The notes under the pieces: model-generated | Databases searched by the model: none | Seen by the model: only the letters and a program-made list of their open reading frames with translations | What the model was told of the DNA's origin: nothing | Program-made: the position numbers and the translations under genes | Part shown: piece after piece, positions 1 to 11,997 of the stretch | How positions within the stretch are numbered: the stretch's first letter is position 1 | How the letters are laid out: the number at the start of each line of letters is the position of its first letter | Source: Proteromonas lacertae | Lineage: Eukaryota; Sar; Bigyra; Opalinata; Proteromonadidae | Length of the DNA stretch: 64,000 bases | Reading direction: 5' to 3' | NCBI GenBank assembly: GCA_002245135.1 | Contig: NGBS01000022.1 | Coordinates: 60,108 to 124,107, forward strand

Positions 1-191
1 TTTGAGAAGTTCAACTATCTCATTAGCAGCCTCAACTGGTGATTTATTACCCTTTCCTTCTTCTTTGGAGTTCTCTGATACTGCTTCTGTTAAGAGAATA
101 TATAAAAATTATTTAATACTAGCTTCACCAAGCTAGATCAAGATAAATAATTAAATTATACGTTTAAGTTTAAATTTGGTACACGAGACAT
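1..191 (-). CDS. 5' part of an unidentified gene, running off the window start
   Basis: The reading frame starts at an ATG at 191 and runs leftward. Removing two introns of 29 and 33 nt (both GTAT...AG) gives one open frame: MSRVPNLNLN, then LGEA, then KAVSENSKEEGKGNKSPVEA, and on to the window edge. Without splicing every frame is stopped within about 12 codons. The visible part is about 43 residues, hydrophilic and acidic. No domain is recognisable and the rest of the gene lies outside the window. Confidence rests only on how cleanly the two introns restore the frame. Confidence 0.55.
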
Positions 192-781
192 TGTTATACT
201 ACTGTAATAGAAAGAAATATGAATACTTGAAAAAATATTAAAGTTAATTGAGAAAAATAAGAATAAATCTTTGAATTCAAAAATTGAATTTTAAAACTGT
301 AACTGCAACCAATCAGATTACTATTTAGAATGGGTTTATGAAAATTTTGATACATAATCAAAACTGTAATTTTATTTAAAAACTATTAACTGTGAGTTAT
401 TTTTGAAATAATTAACTGTCTATTAATATTTTGATTTTTATAACTGTATAAAACACAATTTTAGAATTAATTGTGATAATTATGAAAATATAAAAAAAGA
501 AAGTGTTGATATATTACATGTTATTTACTTTCAAAATGCACCAATTTGTATAACCAATAGAATTATATTCTTATTTTCCCACAAATGAATAATTATTTCA
601 AAATCTATTGAGTTACTATAAATAATAATTTCTTAAACATAAAATATAAATACATGTTATATTAACATAATGTTATTCATCTTTTAAACATTTTTATTGA
701 AGTTGTTGTTTGTGTTTTTGGTTAGAATCTTTTTATCTTATTGATCGTTTTGAATTATATTAGTTTTATTGATCTAAACAT
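192..781. other. intergenic region, no gene seen
   Basis: About 590 bp of AT-rich sequence between a leftward gene start and the FYVE gene start. It holds the 5' flanks of both genes. I see no long frame, RNA gene or repeat in it. Confidence 0.6.
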
Positions 782-3011
782 ATGTCTGGTATGCTGCATA
801 TAACTATATTTTTAAAGATAACGAAGTAAATGAGAAAAGTCATGAAGAAGATAATATGTATTTATAAGATAATCTACAATAGAAAAATATTGGAGGAATA
901 TTTCAAAGTTTATAATCCTGAAAAGGTTGCAAAAGTATTTAGCTAGATTATATTATTTTACATTAGGCTGCAGAAAAACTAGAAAAATATCATAATAGAC
1001 TTGAATTTTATACAAAGAAGCTGCAAGATAAGTAATTATTATAAATTTGAGTGTATATGTGTAGATTCGGAGAAGCTCCTGATTTGTACATTAATAATTC
1101 TAATGAAGCACGACCAGACGATATTTTAGATGAAGAATTATTAGATAATGAAAGTGATACAAATGTAACACCTCCAAAAATTACATCATCTTTGTCTTCA
1201 GAGTCAATAAATGCAGAAGAGTATAAAAACCACATTGTATATTGTATTGAATAGTACAAATTATGAAGTGTTGCATTCTTACTATCAAAAATATAACAAA
1301 GCAAAAATCGATAGAGTAAATACAATATATAAGAAATATAAATCTGATTTAATACGATTAGCTATGAAATTGCACGAAATATACGGAGAAGCACCAGCAT
1401 TTATGGTTAATATATCCGAGTATCATTTTTTTCCCCCCTCTGATATATATTATTAAAATAGTGTTTTAGCATCTCACAGTCTTATTGATATAGATGAATA
1501 TAATTTACATATTCAAGAATCAATAACAAACATAAATCAGTTAAATACAAAAATAGATGATATGAAAATCAAATTAAAACAATATGAAAATGAAGAATTA
1601 ATGAATGCAACAAAATTGAAATTATTGACTGAAAAATATGAAAGTGAGCATAATATAAAAATTAAATTGGATGAACAGGTGAAAGGGTTATATCAAATTA
1701 TAGAAAAAGAGAAAAAAGAAAGAACAGAAGTAGAAAATCAATTAAGTGAATCATATAAAGAGAATAGAGAGACATTAAAATCACTTACAAATATAAAGAA
1801 TCAGATGAATAAAATGAAAGAAGAAATAGAAGAAATATCAATTATCAAATTAAGTAGAATGAATACAATGATTTCTTCCTATTTTGATGTTGATATTAAT
1901 ATAAATAATGGAATAGATTTTGATATAACTTCATCATCATTAACCATAACAACAACAACAGAAGATGAATCAAAAGAAAAAGAAGTTTATTCATTTTCTA
2001 ACATAAAGAAAGTTAAACCTCAATTATCATCATCATCTCCAATTATTATAACTGAATTACCAAAATCTCCAGTGAAGAAACAAACAAGAGAAATTGGAGT
2101 TAATACTGATAAAGTTGAATTTGCAGATGAATTATCAACTGTGTTAAATAGACCTACAAGATCTCCTTCAATGTCAGTTCAGATTAATTTATCAGAGAAT
2201 TATGAAAAAGAAATTGAAATATTGAATGAAAGAATCAGTAGAAAAGATGTAGAAATCAACGAAAAGAATGAATTGATAAACACATTCAAAGAAAAGTCAG
2301 ATAGAAGAAAAAAAGAAAATGATGAAATAGAAACCAAATATTCATATTTACAAGATAAATATTCTACATTATCTACTCATTATAAAGATATTCAATATAA
2401 ATATGTATATTTAATTATGATTCTATAATAAAAACAATAGAAAACACTTGAAAATCAGTTGATGAGACACGAAGATGAATATTCAAGATATATTGAATTA
2501 TTACATTCAGCAATGGAATTAAATTCACATTCAAAAGAAGGAAGAAGGAGAGTTTCATCATCTACATCTTCATTAGTTCAAAGAAAAAAAAGTGTAAAAG
2601 TAAGGCCAATTCCTGATTTATCAGTTAGAAATAATATTGATATTATCAGACAACATGTGAAGAAAACATCTGAATCATTTAGAAATGATCCAAAGAATGG
2701 TGAATGTATATTATTTTCTCGTTTATTTCAATTTATATTTATAGATATGAAATTGCCAGTTTGGGTTAAAGATTCTGCAGTTGATAAATGCTTTACTTGC
2801 AAACGTCAGTTTACATTATATAAAAGAAAACAGTATATATATATGTATTTCTTATTTCAATAGTCATTGTAGATTGTGTGGAAATATATTCTGTGATAGT
2901 TGTAGTAATAAGAAAATGATTTTATATGGCACAGGAATACCGTATCCACAACGTGTATGTGACAGTTGCTTCATTATTGGAATAACATTGAAGAAAGATG
3001 AAGATATATAA
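782..3011 (+). CDS. FYVE zinc-finger coiled-coil protein, eight micro-introns
   Basis: Removing eight introns (789-817, 858-882, 935-966, 1032-1064, 1221-1254, 1420-1461, 2405-2440, 2833-2863; 25-42 nt) gives exactly 655 codons plus a TAA stop. The N-terminus holds two copies of a roughly 45-residue module of the form YNPxKVxx..LxKYxxxLxxxxxKLxxxYGEAP. A long acidic coiled coil with Ser-rich stretches follows. The C-terminus is a FYVE finger: CFTCKRQF, the basic motif KRKHHCRLCG (completed across intron 8), FCDSC and a final VCDSC. FYVE domains bind phosphatidylinositol 3-phosphate, so an endosomal membrane role is likely. No kinase or GTPase domain is present. Family identity is secure from the basic motif and cysteine spacing. 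Partners cannot be inferred. Confidence 0.88.
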
Positions 3012-3148
3012 CAAATCAATAAATATTTTGTTATGTGCATTACTAGTCTTATATATATATATTTATATACTCACAAATAAATCAGAAATTAAAATCAAAA
3101 TATACAAACAATAAACGGAGTGAGTTTATTTACATTATTTATATACAC

Positions 3149-3496
3149 TTACAAATATGGATTTCTTGGTCCAATATTCTGTTCAATAATAGCACTCTTC
3201 TTCCTAGCTCTTATGCATAACATTTTCAAAGTATTTTCAGTTGCTACCATTACATTTGCCATTTTTCCTGTTAAATCACTTGCTCTTTGTCTCAATTGTC
3301 TAAGTTCTTCTTCCTCTCTTTCAGCTTCTTCCTTTTGAAATTGTTCCTCAAAGTATTCTATTCTTGTATCACTTAAATCCCAATCTCTGTGTTTTTCATG
3401 TAATAATTCCCTTATATCCATAAGTGAGAATGCTGGGCTATTAGCCAACAACTCTCTTAGTGCAGATTTTAGCTCCTCATCGCTAACAAACTTCAT
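3149..3496 (-). CDS. small charged helical protein, function unknown
   Basis: A single open frame of 115 residues starting MKFVSDEELKSALRELLANS. It reads as a helical N-terminal module (possibly a short winged-helix or LisH-like fold, not proven), then a highly charged coiled coil rich in Glu and Arg, and ends RNPYL. The start lies about 120 bp from the divergent kinase gene, as usual for this compact genome. Codon use and length support a real gene, but I do not recognise the family. An unseen 3' intron extending the C-terminus cannot be excluded. Confidence 0.6.
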   Translation of the reverse strand: MKFVSDEELKSALRELLANSPAFSLMDIRELLHEKHRDWDLSDTRIEYFEEQFQKEEAEREEEELRQLRQRASDLTGKMANVMVATENTLKMLCIRARKKSAIIEQNIGPRNPYL

Positions 3497-3617
3497 TTCT
3501 CTAAAAAATTCGTTACATTGATAGACAAGCTAAAACTTGTCATTTTTTCTTTTTTAAAGATTTAATTTTCTTTTTGTTTAGTAACTTATTCGTTTTATTT
3601 TTATTTTATTTTTTTCA

Positions 3618-6573
3618 ATGGCATTTCAAACATACACTACACCCAATTATGAACAACAGTTTATTGAATTTATGAAAGATCCACTAAAAACTTGTCATGT
3701 ATGTTATATTATATAATTCTTATAGATAAACCCTACCTTAAAATTAAAATCATTAAACTCGTATACTCATAACTTCACTATTTTCTTAGATCAACAAACA
3801 ATCAAGCTAATACTTCTAATATTGAAGGGTTATGCGTATATTACTATAAGATATAATAATTTAGTTAAATGGTTTACTTGGAAATCGATATCAATATGTG
3901 AAATTAATAGCTACTAGTAATTATGGTAGTATTTGTGAATTTATTGATACGAACCACTACAAGTGTCTTCATGTAGCGATCAAAATCGTACTTCCTGAAT
4001 ATAAAGACATAGCAATTCAAGAAATAGCATATATGAAGATATTACAGTTTAATAAAACAACAAAATCATCCAATCAAAACAGCCCATTCTGTCAACTGTA
4101 CAATACATTTATATATCAAGAACATGTATGTATAGTGATGGAATTATTAGAAGATAGTTTATATAATTATTATTATGATGAAAAAAACAATAACAAACCA
4201 CTCAATGTTGATCAAGCTTTACAAATCATTGTATAAATATATAAATATATATAATATAAATAGACTCCAATCATTCATTGCTTAGCAGAATGTGAAAAGA
4301 AAACAATCATCTATGCAGATATAAAACCAGATAATATCTGTTATAATAAAAACAATCAATTTGAATTAATTGATTATGGTAATTGTGTAATGTTTACTCA
4401 TCGTCATATTTATTATGAAAATTTTAATTTACAAAGTATAGCTTACCGTTCACCTGAAATATTATTTGGCTTGAATTCATATTCATATAATATAGATTCC
4501 TGGTCAATTGGTTGTATTTTATATGAGTTAATAACAGGTGATATATTATTTGCTCATATTACTACAACTGAATGTTTATTTAAATTGTTACTTTCTTTAT
4601 TCCAACCATTTCCATTTGAATTATTTAAAGATGGGAAATACTATCAGTTATTCTATGAATATTATTTGAATAATAATAACAATAATGTTGATATTTCCAT
4701 AGAACAAACATTATTATATAAAATATCAAAGTTACCTTATACAATTCGTCATATTTTGTTACATACATTGTGTTTAAATCCTTTAGAACGTTGGTCAGCA
4801 AAAGATATTTTATATTATTATTTTGTGGAAGTGAAAGATCCTTATATACCTATTCATTTAGGTGAATATGATCTGATTGATAATTGTAATTATATGGTTA
4901 AAAATGGTGAAAATTGTAAGATATTAAATAGTGAAATGGATGATATAAGATCATTGGAATTATTAAGAATTGAAGCTGAAAAGATTGAAATAGAAAATGT
5001 TAATAGTTATTATATACAGAAGATAGATAATGAGATAGAAATATTGAATAAAGAGTATAAAACATTATTAGAAAGAACTGATATAGGTAAAGATAAGAAA
5101 ATAATAGATTCTATTCAAATGATATTTAATAACATAAAACTAAATACAAGTGACAATAACAGTAATAATTATGAGATGAAAATGAAATATATAAATGAAG
5201 CAAAACAATATTTTAATTGTTATAAAAGAATAATATCAACTAATTCTACTGCTATTCCTTCAACTAACAGTAATACAATTATTTCTCCAATCAAAAAAGA
5301 ACAAAAACATTTCCATTCTGAATCACAATCTCAACCTGTCACTCCTAGAAATGATCCTATTTATGATAGCAATAATAATGAAAATAACATAAAAAGAAGA
5401 AGAAGAAGAAGTTCATATTATAAACAATCATCTTCATCTACTTCTACTTCATCTATAACATCATCTCCACCATCAACTCCTCCACCTCCTCCATTATTAA
5501 CAACTACCACATCACCATCATTACCACTCTCTAATACATCATCACATCAACTACAGACATCATCTATAGTAATAACAACTCCATATCAACAACATTATAA
5601 TAACAAAAGAAAGAAAAGAGTCAATAGAAAGTTGGATGTGGTTATTTCAGAACCATTAACATCTTTAACACAAATTGATAATTTAAATAATAATAATAAT
5701 TTACCATCATTTAAATCCACTACCTCATCATCTTTATCATCATCTTCCTCTTCGTCATCAGCATCATCTTCTTCCTCTTCAGTTTCATCTTCCACTTCGT
5801 TATTATCAACTAATTCTTTATCATCAGTTGTAGTTCATTCCACCTCTCCAATTTTATCACAACAAAACAGAGGTGTATTAATTAACAAAATAAAAGCACT
5901 CTTTTATGAAGTAAAAGAAAAGATTAATAAAAATAACTTACATGATTGTGAAATTATATATAATAATATGATAGATATAGATTTACATGATAATTATTTA
6001 AATATAATTACTCATACCAAGTTAATCCAATTGTATAACAAACTAGTACAAACCAATAACACTTGTGATTTATATATCAATTATATTGACAATATTTGTT
6101 CAAACATTAAAGAGTTTGAAGACATAAAAAGTAATAAGAATTATGTAATTACACCTGAGTTAAGAGCTGAAATAGATAAAGAGATACAAATATTACAAGG
6201 TTTTCTATCTCAATTAGTTAAAAACACAAGTTCAACTCCAATTAATGATTTATATATTTCAGTGGAAAAATCCATCAGTGAAATGAAGAAAAAAATCAAC
6301 TATACACATTATGTGTATTGCTATAGTAAATTAGTATTAAAATTCAATCAATGTCGACCTGAATTAATGAATAATAAGTATAATAAAGAAACATACAACA
6401 TTGAGAATCAGATTAATGAAATAGGTAGTAATATAAGGAACAGAAAGTTTGAAGAAATAGATAAGTCCTTTGATGATGTGTATAAGCTAATGCCGAGTAA
6501 AATATCTTCACCTATTCATACTCATTCTTTACCAAAGAAAAGAAGAAAGAAGAATGAGTCTGTTAGTAATTAA
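3618..6573 (+). CDS. CMGC-type (DYRK/HIPK-like) protein kinase with long low-complexity tail
   Basis: Four introns (3699-3725, 3761-3789, 3836-3864, 4231-4263; 27-33 nt) join the exons into 945 codons. The kinase domain begins near NGLLGNRYQYVKLI and has the lysine motif VAIK, a catalytic loop YADIKPDN (HRD replaced by YAD, with Asp kept), a metal-binding DYG in place of DFG, and the CMGC-type sequence YRSPEILFG followed by DSWSIGCILYELITGD. Catalytic residues appear complete, so activity is likely. After the domain comes a Ser/Thr/Pro-rich and poly-Ser region with basic patches, then a helical C-terminal part ending in a basic cluster (KKRRKK) that could be a nuclear signal. The YRSPE pattern fits DYRK/HIPK. 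The exact subfamily is inference. Confidence 0.85.
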
Positions 6574-6689
6574 ATGAATTATATATTTTTAGTTATGTAT
6601 ACCTTTAGATTGAATTGATTGTTTGTGTGAAAAATAAAAAAACAAAAATTGAGAAACGAATATATTTTCAGTCGTTTCAAAATTGAAAA

Positions 6690-7681
6690 ATGTCTTTAAA
6701 ATTCCTCCATGCGAGATCAATTGAAGCTATTAAGTATTTATGTACTGAAAATGAACAATTAAAAAAGCAAATAACAGAAATTAAAGCCCCACCACCGTCA
6801 TTTACAGAAGAGGATAGAAAAAAGCTAGAAAGTGACATAGAACAGAAATATATATTTAAAATCAGAGATGTATTAACTAATATTTATGGTTTTAATAGCT
6901 AAATAAAGACATTATGAAATTGAAAGACGAAATGTCATATTTGAAAGATGATATTACAAAAATACAAGAATCTAACAGTCTACTAACTATTAGAAATCAA
7001 GCAATGGAAAAAGAAAGAAAAGAAACACTAAAAGTATAATTAACTCAATTATTGTATTAGATAATAGCAGAAAGAGATGCAACAATAAAAGAGAAAGATG
7101 CAGAAATACTAGAACTCAAGTCAGATACATATAAACTATCCAAAAGAATGGGAACAACGTTAGATCCTGACAATGTCACTTTAAAAGTGCAATTGGAGAA
7201 ACAAAAAACGATCCAAGCAGATCTCGAGAAACAAATTCAAACATTAGAAAACACAATGAAAGTAAAACTGCAAGATAAAGATGATATAATTGGAGTATTA
7301 AGAAGGGATATTAAGAAGATGCAGGATAATGACAAGGGCAAAGAAGTTGATCAATTAGCAAAGACAGTCGCTGTACAAAAGGAACAAATAGAAAATTTGA
7401 CTAAACAGAAGAAACAGTTGGAATTAATTAAAACAGATTTTATGAATTCGACAAGTCTATTAAAACAGAGAGTGAATGAAGCTGAAGCTAAGGCGAAGAT
7501 GTATGAAGATGAAATTAAACCGCTAAAAGATAAGTTAGAGTTTTATGCAAAGAATGAAGATCAATTTAAGAGATTTGTAGAGATGAGAAAGGAAGTAACT
7601 GCCTTGAGACAAAAAGTAGCTAAATTGGAGAAAGAGAGGAAGTTGGTAAAACAGAAACAAGTTACACTTCCAGATTCTTAA
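6690..7681 (+). CDS. coiled-coil protein, function unknown
   Basis: Two introns (6870-6898, 29 nt; 7034-7060, 27 nt) join three frames into 311 codons. Nearly the whole protein is charged heptad-type coiled coil: an N-terminal part with ENEQLKKQITEIK, and a C-terminal part running to KLEKERKLVKQKQ. There is no globular domain, signal peptide or membrane segment. Such proteins are usually structural or cytoskeletal, but nothing here identifies a partner. Confidence 0.75.
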
Positions 7682-7798
7682 ATAATTTAATATTATTCGT
7701 TATTTATTATATTGTGAATGAAATAAATTAGTATAAATAACATATTGAGAAGTATATATAATTTAAGAGAGTAAAAGAGATATAAAAAAATGAAAATG

Positions 7799-7871
7799 TG
7801 GTGGGGGCGGGGCTCGAACCCGCGACCTTTGGCTCATAAGACCAAAGCTCTACCAACTGAGCTACTCCACC
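7799..7871 (-). tRNA. tRNA-Ile (anticodon UAU)
   Basis: The minus strand folds as a 73-nt cloverleaf. The acceptor arm GGTGGAG/CCCCACC has one A-C mismatch. The D arm is GCTC...GAGC with TAGCTCAGTTGG (A box), the T arm is GCGGG/CCCGC with GGTTCGAGCC (B box), and the discriminator is A. The anticodon loop CTTATGA reads UAU, giving Ile for AUA codons. A run of seven T follows the 3' end, a normal RNA polymerase III stop. No intron. The isotype depends on the loop register. Confidence 0.82.
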
Positions 7872-8209
7872 TTCTAAAAGATTTTATTTTTAGGTTAGAT
7901 GAATGATAGAATTGTTTTTTGTTAATTTCTTTTTACAGAAATTAAAGAATAGTAAACTTTGTATAGAAAAATATAACAAAGCGATTCATCTATCTTATAG
8001 ATCAATTTTAATGTTTATTACTCAATTTGAGAATGTTAATTAATGCTTATTTTGGTTATATTTACGTTTTAAATGCTTTATAATAGTCTTAAACAACGTG
8101 ACATAAAGTTTTCTTTAAATATTTTTAGTTGTATTGTTAAAAAATGTTAAATACAAAGAAGGGTGTATTTTGAAAGGATTTTGATTTGTTATTTCAATAT
8201 TTAAAATAA
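7872..8209. other. intergenic region, no gene seen
   Basis: 338 bp of AT-rich sequence between the tRNA 5' end and the next gene start. No open frame of note. Confidence 0.6.
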
Positions 8210-9346
8210 ATGTATCAAGCTTTAAGATTTCGTCCATGTAAACGTGTTGTATATTAAACTGTTGCTATTATGAGTAGCTTACTCTTGCAAGAACCTTTGC
8301 CGAAGAGATTAAGCCAAATGTTCCTAAACCAGAAGGTAAATTACCACCCAAAACAACAATTCCAAAGAAGCCAGTAAAACCACCAATGCAAGGCAAGAAG
8401 AAGGGACATGGTCTCTTGTATACTACAATTATAATCGGCATTCCTTGTGCTGGTCTTGTATACTACAGAGTAAGCAAAGATGCTCAAGTGATGGTTAGTG
8501 AAAAAGTGCCACAACTCGAGAATGCACTTTCATTCTGTCTTCCCGCTTATCACACTCCAGAGGTATATTTTTTAAGTCTATAACATTCATAGTGCAACCT
8601 ACATTTGGATACATTATACCATTTAGCTTCACTTTATTTAGAAGTTACTGATAAAAGTATAAAATAGAATTATATATGATTTATATTTTAAAATAGCCCA
8701 AACATTAAATGTTAACGATGCCATTACAATTATGGAGAAATTAGGCTTTAAAGATTGTCAAGCTTGTCAACAAATCAGAACAAAATCAATTACAAAATTA
8801 GCAGGTGAAAAAGACTTAACTGGAACAATGGTGACAGTAGCAAACTCAATATCAAGCTTCTGGTGGCCAGAGACTGTAGTTCATGAAGATACTCCATTCA
8901 CAATTGTTGATGTTGTTTTATTATTACAAGCATGTATGGCAGAGAAGAAAGTGTCTGAACAAGAAGTAATTAACAGAATTAAATCAATGAATATTGGTCA
9001 ACCAACCCAAAGAGTAAAGGATAAGATGAAGGAAGCTCAAATTGTTTTCATGAACGTTCCTAATTATATTAAAGCTGTGAATGAAATATGTGAACGTAAT
9101 GCAGCTAAAGGTGGTAAATTACAGCCAAAGCAAAAACTACAAACAAAGAAGGTTCAACCAGCTAAGACTACTCAAGCTACTGCAGGAGGTGCTGCTGCTG
9201 CTGCTGCTGGTAGTAACAATTTATCAAAGAAAGTAATTATAGGACAAGAAACTCCAAAGGACAAACAGATGTATTATGTTGGTGGAGGTGCTGTTTTAGT
9301 TGCTTTAGCTGCTGTAGCTTTTTTAATGAGTGGTAATAAGAGTTAA
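8210..9346 (+). CDS. predicted mitochondrial membrane protein with two membrane segments
   Basis: Three introns (8249-8277, 8563-8592, 8657-8696) leave 345 codons. The N-terminus MYQALRFRPCKRVLTLARTF is basic, lacks acidic residues and can form an amphipathic helix, as mitochondrial presequences do. A Pro/Lys-rich linker follows, then a membrane segment (GLLYTTIIIGIPCAGLVYYR). A central soluble helical domain with two Cys (DCQACQQ) comes next, then a Lys/Gln/Ala-rich linker with a poly-Ala run, and a C-terminal hydrophobic segment ending MSGNKS. I do not recognise the family. Location is inferred from the presequence. Confidence 0.7.
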
Positions 9347-9655
9347 TTTCCACATAATCTTTCTTAATAAAAAGTATTTTTTAAAATGATTTGGTTATAT
9401 TCATCCTATATTTTCTTGTGTGAAAAAGAATTATCGAAAAATCAAAAATGAAACGAATTAATAAATTTAAATATAGTTCTAAACAGAATAGGATGTGTAT
9501 TTAATTTAGCCTCGAATATTTATGAGATTTGATTTGATATTTCATTTCTTGTAACGAGCAAATTTTAGTTCTTTTATAAAGTTTATTAATTTTAAGCTGT
9601 CTAATAGTCTTTTTAGATAAACAGATTAATTTTATAATATTTATTACCTACAATA
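9347..9655. other. intergenic region, no gene seen
   Basis: 309 bp between two same-direction genes. AT-rich, holding the 3' flank of one gene and the 5' flank of the next. Nothing else seen. Confidence 0.6.
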
Positions 9656-11521
9656 ATGAGCTCATCACTGTTACTAACAAGATTAGAACAGCAAAACACA
9701 CTCTGTAGTATATATGGCTTCAATATAATTTCTGTAGATGATGATGATTCTTACACATCAGACGCTGAAGACGATTACCTTCCACAGAAAAGAAAAAGAA
9801 GTATATTCTATTTAATTACTGTTATTCCTCTAGAGCACACACCAAAACTCGATAAAAATGGAGAACCTCGTATCCATGCAGCGCCGAGGTTTTGGTCCGA
9901 AGAGGAAGAGACTTTATTCAGAGAAGCATTAGAGAAGTACGGAAGGGATTGGAAGAAGTGTGCTACACATATTAAAACTCGAGATGACAGGTCCGTAGCA
10001 TCACATGCACAAAAATACTTCATTAAGTTATATATACGAAAATTACCCTTACCTGACAAAGTAAAAGAATCAGGTGAAGGATATACACTATCAGGAAAAC
10101 CATTAAATCCTGATAGTGCTGCTGCTAGAGCCTATGGCGTAAAAGGAAATGAAGCAAGTAAAGAATATCGAAAAGAAAGACTTGAGAAACAAAAGAAGAA
10201 AGAGATGGATATAACTTCATCCTCATCAGGAGGTATAACGTCCTATAGTGATAATAAGAAAAGCAAAAAAGCGAGAAAGAAGCGAAGTTCCGCAATTGAT
10301 TCAGAAAGTGATACAAGTGAAAGTATGAGTGAAGATGAAGATAACAATATAAGTGAAAATGATTCAACTAAATCAAATACTCCTCAATCAATGCAACAAC
10401 AAGCAGGAAATAATAATAATAATAATAATAAAGATGAAGAAGAAAAACCATCGAATATTCCTAAACGAGAATATCATTTTCGAAAAGCTAAACAAAGTAT
10501 CTTATTAAGAGATGATACTGATTTAACTACTTGTCATTTATACAGTGGAGAACCAGGAAGTGGTAAAGCCAATTCTCAACCATTTATTGTAAAAGTAAAT
10601 ACAACATCGCTATTAGTAGTTGATTTCCACTGTCATTGTAGTAATCGTGAAGTGATAGGATATTTAGGTGGAAAATGGAATGCTGAAAGTCGAACAATCA
10701 ATATATTGAAAGCATTTCCTGGTCGATCATTATCTTATTCTGGTGAAAGTGATAAACACTGTGAGATGGATCCAATCTATGAAGTTCAAATAAAAGAAGA
10801 AGTAAGTAAAGAAGGAATGATAATCGTTGGTTGGTATCATAGTCATCCATTATTTGGTCCAACTCCCTCAATGTGTGATGTAACTAATCAAGCTAATTAT
10901 CAAATATTCTTTCGAGATGAAAAGAATCATATAGATCCATTTGTTGGTTTAATCGTCAGTACATTTGATTCTGAATTACAGACTGAAGAAAGTTTAATGA
11001 ATTGGTTTGTGACTGAAGGAATAATGACAAATCCAATGGCAATGATATTACAAGTAGAACAAATACGAGATAATATAAATCAAGAAGAAATCTTAAATAT
11101 TTGTGTATATATATATAATATAATATAATAATTATTATAATATAATAGAGTGATTTATTAGAACCGAATAAATATATACCTCATCCAGTGAATTACAATC
11201 ATAAATGGAAAAATGGAATGAATTATTTAGAAAAGATATTTTATTCATTATTATTCCATTCCCATCATTGTGAAGGTGATGATTATCGAAATTTAATAAG
11301 TTGTTTAATTCAATTAATAGCTGGTATATATATATATATATATTTATTTATTTTTATTGTTCCAGTAGATACTAAAATGGTAAAATGTACAACCGTGAAA
11401 TCTGATAAAATCTTAAATGATTCAAGTGAAAGTGATAATGAAGAAATAATTCTATCACAACATCATCATCAACAACAACAACATCAACAACAACAAATCC
11501 AAATAGAACAACAAGAAGAAA

Positions 11522-11556
<35 letters not shown>

Positions 11557-11607
11557 TCCTCTTCTTCTCCATCATCTATAGAAGGTAATAATGAATGTGA
11601 CAATATA

Positions 11608-11638
<31 letters not shown>

Positions 11639-11763
11639 TTAGTAATAATGAAAAATATTTCTCAAGTAGTAGTAATGATATGTTTAGTAATTTTGAGAAT
11701 ATGGATCCAATATTCCCTTCTGATGATGATGGAAGTAGTGGAAGTAATAATGGTTGTGTATAG
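9656..11763 (+). CDS. MYSM1-like SANT + JAMM deubiquitinase
   Basis: Three introns (9801-9833, 11105-11148, 11324-11365) give 662 codons; the first and third are multiples of three and could be read through. The order is an acidic N-terminus; a Myb/SANT domain (FWSEEEETLFREALEKYGRD to SHAQKYF, the SHAQKY-type third helix); a long acidic, Asn-rich linker; and an MPN+ domain. The MPN+ domain has the complete JAMM motif: Glu in REVIGYLGG, then HSHP, seven residues on a Ser, and an Asp two residues later. A poly-Asn/Gln tail closes the protein. This is the plan of MYSM1, which removes ubiquitin from histone H2A in the nucleus, but I see no SWIRM domain between SANT and MPN. Active-site residues are intact, so it is likely an active zinc isopeptidase. 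Confidence 0.88.
11521..11640 (+). repeat. AAT/AAC trinucleotide tracts encoding poly-Asn
   Basis: Two tracts of repeated AAT codons, around 11524-11556 and 11608-11637, plus CAA/CAT runs just upstream at 11460-11520. They encode Asn, Gln and His runs in the tail of the MYSM1-like protein. They are typical microsatellite-derived homopolymers and probably unstructured. Confidence 0.85.
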
Positions 11764-11997
11764 AAAGAATATTTCTTTGTTTACTTATAATCTAACTTAT
11801 TAATTTTCGTAATTAAATTAAAACCTTCTCTCTATATTTCTCTGTAATTATAAAAATTGTTTTATTGTTTATGTAATAATTCAAAAATTAAAAAAAAGAA
11901 CATGAATGTATTTTATTGTATTTTTTAGATCTTTATATTTATCATCTTTGTGAGTGATTTGATATTAGCTGATGTTGGAAATGATAAAAATAAAGAA

